From Anaerolineae bacterium (GTDB lineage: Bacteria; Chloroflexota; Anaerolineae; Aggregatilineales; Aggregatilineaceae), in assembly GCA_018056405.1 (NCBI GenBank), contig JAGPFT010000165.1, forward strand, positions 1-6,747: 6,747 bases of DNA, read 5' to 3'. The translations under genes and the position numbers were made by a program. Of this stretch, positions 4,280-6,747 are shown piece by piece; the stretch's first letter is position 1; each line of letters opens with the position of its first letter. The notes under the pieces are model-generated. The model searched no databases and was not told where the DNA came from. It was given only the letters and a program-made list of their open reading frames with translations.

Positions 4280-6454
4280 CTATGGCGGGCAGACGATACC
4301 CTCGCGGCGGCTGACGGCAACAATGGTCGAGCGGTGATCGGACGTGCGCGCCGCTTCGGGACTCTGGTCTACCATCGCGCCGGTGAGCGGCAGCCGGTAC
4401 GTCCAGAGATAGTCGAAGCGGGCGGCAGTGCCGTCCACCAGGAAGACGGTCATGGCTTCTTCGGCGCGCAGGCTGGCGACAGGGTCTTGCAGGGCCGGGT
4501 TGCCCAGCGCGGCATAGAGCGGCGAATCCGGGCCGCGATATAACGGCGAGTCCGGGCCAAAGTTGAAGGTGCCGCCAACGACGATGCGGTCGTTCCAGGC
4601 GGGGTTGTGCCAGGCAGCGATCCAGTCGAGCATCTGCCGGTACTGGCGGTTCTGGTCTTGCTCACCTTCGGGGATCGGCTGGCCGTCGCGCTCGGCGACG
4701 CGGAAGCCCAGCCAGGCGTTGTAGACATACAGCGGCCCCAACCCGCTTGCCAGCGGATCAGCGACGAGCCGCTCCGGGTTGAGCGTCACCTGCATGACCG
4801 CCGCCTGGTTGCCATCGCTGGACAGACGCAGGCCGCGCACGGTCTCGATGGGCACGCGGCTGAGCACGGCGATGCCCTGCAGGGCCTCATTCTGCGGGTA
4901 GAAAGCAGACTCCATGCGCAGCCGTCGGGCCAGCCACAACACCTGATCCACGCCGAAGCTGGCCATGCGCCCGGTGTCCACTTCCTGCAGCAGCAGGATA
5001 TCCACACCATTTAGCTCGACAAGCTGGGCGACACGCTCCAGGTTGGGGTCGAAGAACTGCGAGTAGCCGCCGTGAATGTTGAAAGTGGCGATGCGCAGGC
5101 AATCGGCGTTCGCCGGGCGGCGGATGATACTGCCCGACGCGGCGACAGCCCCAGCGTAGCTCGCCCCGACCACCAGTAACAACCCGGCCAGGGTGTAGAG
5201 TCCGCGCCCGCCACGCCAGGGGATGCGCCGCCGCCACAGAATCATGGGGATGGACAGCACGAGCGCGGCGACCAGCGCCAGGCCCAGCCCCATGCCCCGG
5301 AAGGAGCGCAGCAAGTCGTCCACGTTCTGGTACGGCTCGGCCAGGTCGCGCACGAAGGCGTAGTCGTAGGTGAAGTAGTCGCCGACGGCCAGCGCCCCAA
5401 AGCTGATCGGGCACAGCAACATGGCAATGCCGGTCAGGTTGTGGCGAGGCAGCCCCACGTCAAACAGCCACCACAACGTCAGGCCGACCAGAAATTGGGC
5501 GAAAACCAGGGCCAAACCGGCCAGCAGGCCATCGTAGCGACGCCCTGTGACCAGCAACAGGCCGAGCAGCAACATCCACAGCCAGCCGCGCCACACCGTA
5601 TCGAACATGCCGGCGAAGCGCCGCGCCTGGTCGCGCACCTCCGGCACCAGGGGCAGCGTAGTGGCCGCCAGCAGCCAGGGCACCAACGCGCTGTAGCCCA
5701 GTCCAGACCAGCGGGCGGCAGCGTTCGGCAGGGCCAGGACAGTGAATTCGAGGAACAGCAGCGCGCCCAGGGCCAGACCGCCCCAGGCGTTCATCTGCCC
5801 GGCCAACGGAGGCGCGTAGCCTTCCTTGCGACGCGCGGCTTCGGCAGAGCGCCGTTCCAGGTACCACAGCAACACCGAGAGCAGGATGAGCGCGATAGCC
5901 GCCCCGGCGATGAGCGTGCCCATCTCGAAATCTACCTGACCGGCGATGTCCAGCCGGTAGCTGCGCTGCCAGGTACGGTCGAACGTGTCGCCCAGCGCGC
6001 GGATGATCTGATCGCCAGCGAAGCCAAGCAGCAGCGCCGACGGGAAGAAGGCGGGCCGCCGCATCACAAGCAGGGCCAGGTAGAGCAGCCCGGCCCCGAC
6101 AACCAGCGATGCGGCAGGCACCTGGAAGTCAGCCGCTTGCAGGGCCATCGAGCGCCCCAATGCCACCAGGATCACGGCAAAAGGCAGGCTCCAGCGCCAG
6201 CGACGAATGATCAGGCTGAGCAGCGGCAGAAGCAACAAGCCGGCCAGGAGGACAATCTCTTCCTGAACAGTCGCCCACTGGACGACACCCGGCACGCCGC
6301 TGATCGTCGCCGGGTCGGGCACGCGCCCCACCAGGTCGGCGCTGCTGGCACGCGCGTAGAGCGCAGCATAAGTGAAACGCACGGCCTGGACAAAGAACAG
6401 GCCGACAGTGCCGGCTTCCAGGGTGCGGAGAAAGTCCTGTCGTATGTGCGACAT
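4280..6454 (-). CDS. Polytopic membrane protein with C-terminal EEP-fold domain
   Basis: The product has 724 residues. Residues 1-445 are strongly hydrophobic, with about 12-13 likely membrane segments (for example 15-33, 65-84, 114-131, 178-199, 225-243, 308-330, 387-406, 418-439). Residues 452-715 form an endonuclease/exonuclease/phosphatase domain: ATFNIHGG (N459), LLQEVD (E491), GIAVLSRVPI (527-536), GGTFNFGP (N631), FDYLWT (D681) and SDHRS (D706, H707). Family members hydrolyse phosphodiester or phosphomonoester bonds in nucleic acids, inositol lipids or sphingolipids. Membrane anchoring favours a lipid or envelope substrate. Two usual catalytic positions are replaced: the Asp of GDFN is T629, and the His of the NTHL motif is W581 (YNAWLG). 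A 7-residue duplication (GPDSPLY) follows N631. The architecture recalls CWH43/PGAP2IP. ATG at 6454 has only a weak, distant GAGG upstream. It is probably the first gene of an operon with the acetyltransferase. Confidence 0.85.
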   Translation of the reverse strand: MSHIRQDFLRTLEAGTVGLFFVQAVRFTYAALYARASSADLVGRVPDPATISGVPGVVQWATVQEEIVLLAGLLLLPLLSLIIRRWRWSLPFAVILVALGRSMALQAADFQVPAASLVVGAGLLYLALLVMRRPAFFPSALLLGFAGDQIIRALGDTFDRTWQRSYRLDIAGQVDFEMGTLIAGAAIALILLSVLLWYLERRSAEAARRKEGYAPPLAGQMNAWGGLALGALLFLEFTVLALPNAAARWSGLGYSALVPWLLAATTLPLVPEVRDQARRFAGMFDTVWRGWLWMLLLGLLLVTGRRYDGLLAGLALVFAQFLVGLTLWWLFDVGLPRHNLTGIAMLLCPISFGALAVGDYFTYDYAFVRDLAEPYQNVDDLLRSFRGMGLGLALVAALVLSIPMILWRRRIPWRGGRGLYTLAGLLLVVGASYAGAVAASGSIIRRPANADCLRIATFNIHGGYSQFFDPNLERVAQLVELNGVDILLLQEVDTGRMASFGVDQVLWLARRLRMESAFYPQNEALQGIAVLSRVPIETVRGLRLSSDGNQAAVMQVTLNPERLVADPLASGLGPLYVYNAWLGFRVAERDGQPIPEGEQDQNRQYRQMLDWIAAWHNPAWNDRIVVGGTFNFGPDSPLYRGPDSPLYAALGNPALQDPVASLRAEEAMTVFLVDGTAARFDYLWTYRLPLTGAMVDQSPEAARTSDHRSTIVAVSRREGIVCPP
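4514..4561 (-). repeat. In-frame 24-base tandem duplication in the EEP domain
   Basis: Units 4514-4537 and 4538-4561 match at 18 of 24 bases and encode GPDSPLY twice (residues 633-639 and 641-647, separated by R640). The copies have diverged at silent positions while the seven residues stay identical, so the duplication is not recent and has been kept. It sits directly after the altered GDFN-type motif. Confidence 0.8.
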
Positions 6455-6521
6455 GGGGCAGATGGCCTCGTGTATGCGGTTCAGAGCAACCGTTCCGGGT
6501 ACTGCGGCGCTTCAACCCCGT

Positions 6522-6550
6522 ATTGTACGCACAGTTCCCGTTCTTGCCAG
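6522..6550 (-). promoter_or_regulatory. Putative promoter of the EEP/acetyltransferase operon
   Basis: On the minus strand, TACAAT (6522-6527; 5 of 6 to the -10 consensus) is preceded at exactly 17 nt by CTGGCA (6545-6550; 4 of 6 to -35). This predicts a leader of roughly 60 nt before the ATG at 6454. It lies between the gene and the repeats at the right edge. Confidence 0.5.
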
Positions 6551-6597
6551 CCGTCGCGTGAGGGGAATCCACAAACGAGTGGTCAGGCAGTTGTCGG

Positions 6598-6635
6598 AAG
6601 GCCCCCATCCCCCGGCCCCTTCTCCCAGCCAAGCC
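6598..6635. repeat. Fragment related to the type A repeat
   Basis: The run AAGGCCCCCATCCCCCGG and the following GCCCCTTCTCCC (to about 6625) align with 66-90 of the type A repeat with few differences, in the same orientation. This corresponds to the left outer stem and the start of hairpin 1. The complementary right arms are missing, because the sequence joins the type B copy at 6636. The stretch 6626-6635 is loosely similar only. Confidence 0.5.
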
Positions 6636-6747
6636 AGTACATCAGGGCGGAAATGGGTGCGCCGTTGGGCCTGATTGACCCCTATCCCCCCCGGCCCCCT
6701 TTCCCCGCAAGCGGAGAAAGGGGGAGCAGACTCAAGTCCCTCCCTGC
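6636..6747. repeat. Type B repeat, copy 2, inverted and cut by the window edge
   Basis: This is the reverse complement of 1875-1984 apart from 7 substitutions and 2 single-base indels counted by eye. The 30-base hairpin core is at 6695-6724. The element is incomplete only because the window stops. If full length, the next bases should complement 1843-1874 and close the outer stem. Together with copy 1 it brackets rnc and the minus-strand operon as an inverted pair. No gene is visible in 6551-6747. Confidence 0.9.

Noticed and set aside
3168..4337. 389-codon open frame on the + strand
   Set aside because: It lies antisense to the acetyltransferase gene, shows no recognisable domain, and is the usual high-GC shadow of a real gene with a strong ribosome-binding site and clear GNAT motifs.
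6129..6632. Minus-strand open frame of 167 codons upstream of and overlapping the EEP gene
   Set aside because: It is a frame-shifted shadow of the membrane domain, with no family features.
1875..6747. Composite transposon bounded by the inverted repeats
   Set aside because: There is no transposase, integrase or target duplication, and the enclosed genes include housekeeping rnc. The repeats fit dispersed intergenic elements better.

Overview
The window looks like ordinary chromosome from a high-GC, Gram-type-uncertain bacterium. Chloroflexota (Anaerolineae or a relative) is the best guess. The reasons are the C-rich double-hairpin intergenic repeats, the small zinc-ribbon/FHA protein, and the mix of housekeeping and lineage-specific genes. 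This assignment is inference, because there is no rRNA or other marker in the window. There are five convincing genes and no transposase, phage gene, tRNA or CRISPR array.

Layout. Bases 1-306 contain a perfect long palindrome (18-57) and a C-rich repeat that can fold into an outer stem enclosing two hairpins (68-180). A possible leader hairpin follows, then tlyA (307-1122, + strand; rRNA 2'-O-methyltransferase). Next is a separately promoted zinc-ribbon plus FHA phosphopeptide-binding protein (1295-1807, +). A second outer-stem/two-hairpin repeat lies at 1843-1984, then a 12-bp stem-loop, then rnc (2100-2813, +; RNase III). Between the convergent rnc and its neighbour is a pair of inverted heptanucleotide arrays (2829-2935). 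The minus strand then carries a likely two-gene operon transcribed from a promoter near 6522-6550. Its first gene encodes a 724-residue polytopic membrane protein with a C-terminal endonuclease/exonuclease/phosphatase-fold domain (4280-6454). Its second gene, 44 bases downstream, encodes an Eis-like GNAT acetyltransferase with an SCP2-like C-terminus and a TTG start (2940-4235). The right edge holds a fragment resembling the first repeat, joined to an inverted copy of the 1875-1984 repeat.

How the parts fit. tlyA and rnc are both RNA-processing or RNA-modification genes but are not obviously cotranscribed. The membrane phosphatase-fold protein and the acetyltransferase probably share a transcript and may act on the same envelope or small-molecule pathway; their substrates cannot be read from sequence. 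The membrane-plus-EEP architecture recalls eukaryotic CWH43/PGAP2IP lipid remodelling proteins. Two catalytic positions of its EEP domain are replaced, so its chemistry is an open question.

The most unusual content is in the intergenic DNA. Two repeats of different sequence have the same three-stem plan. One inverted repeat pair brackets rnc and the operon, and its central hairpin keeps the same orientation although its flanks are inverted. A period-7 CCARNNA array pairs in register with its inverted partner between the two convergent genes.
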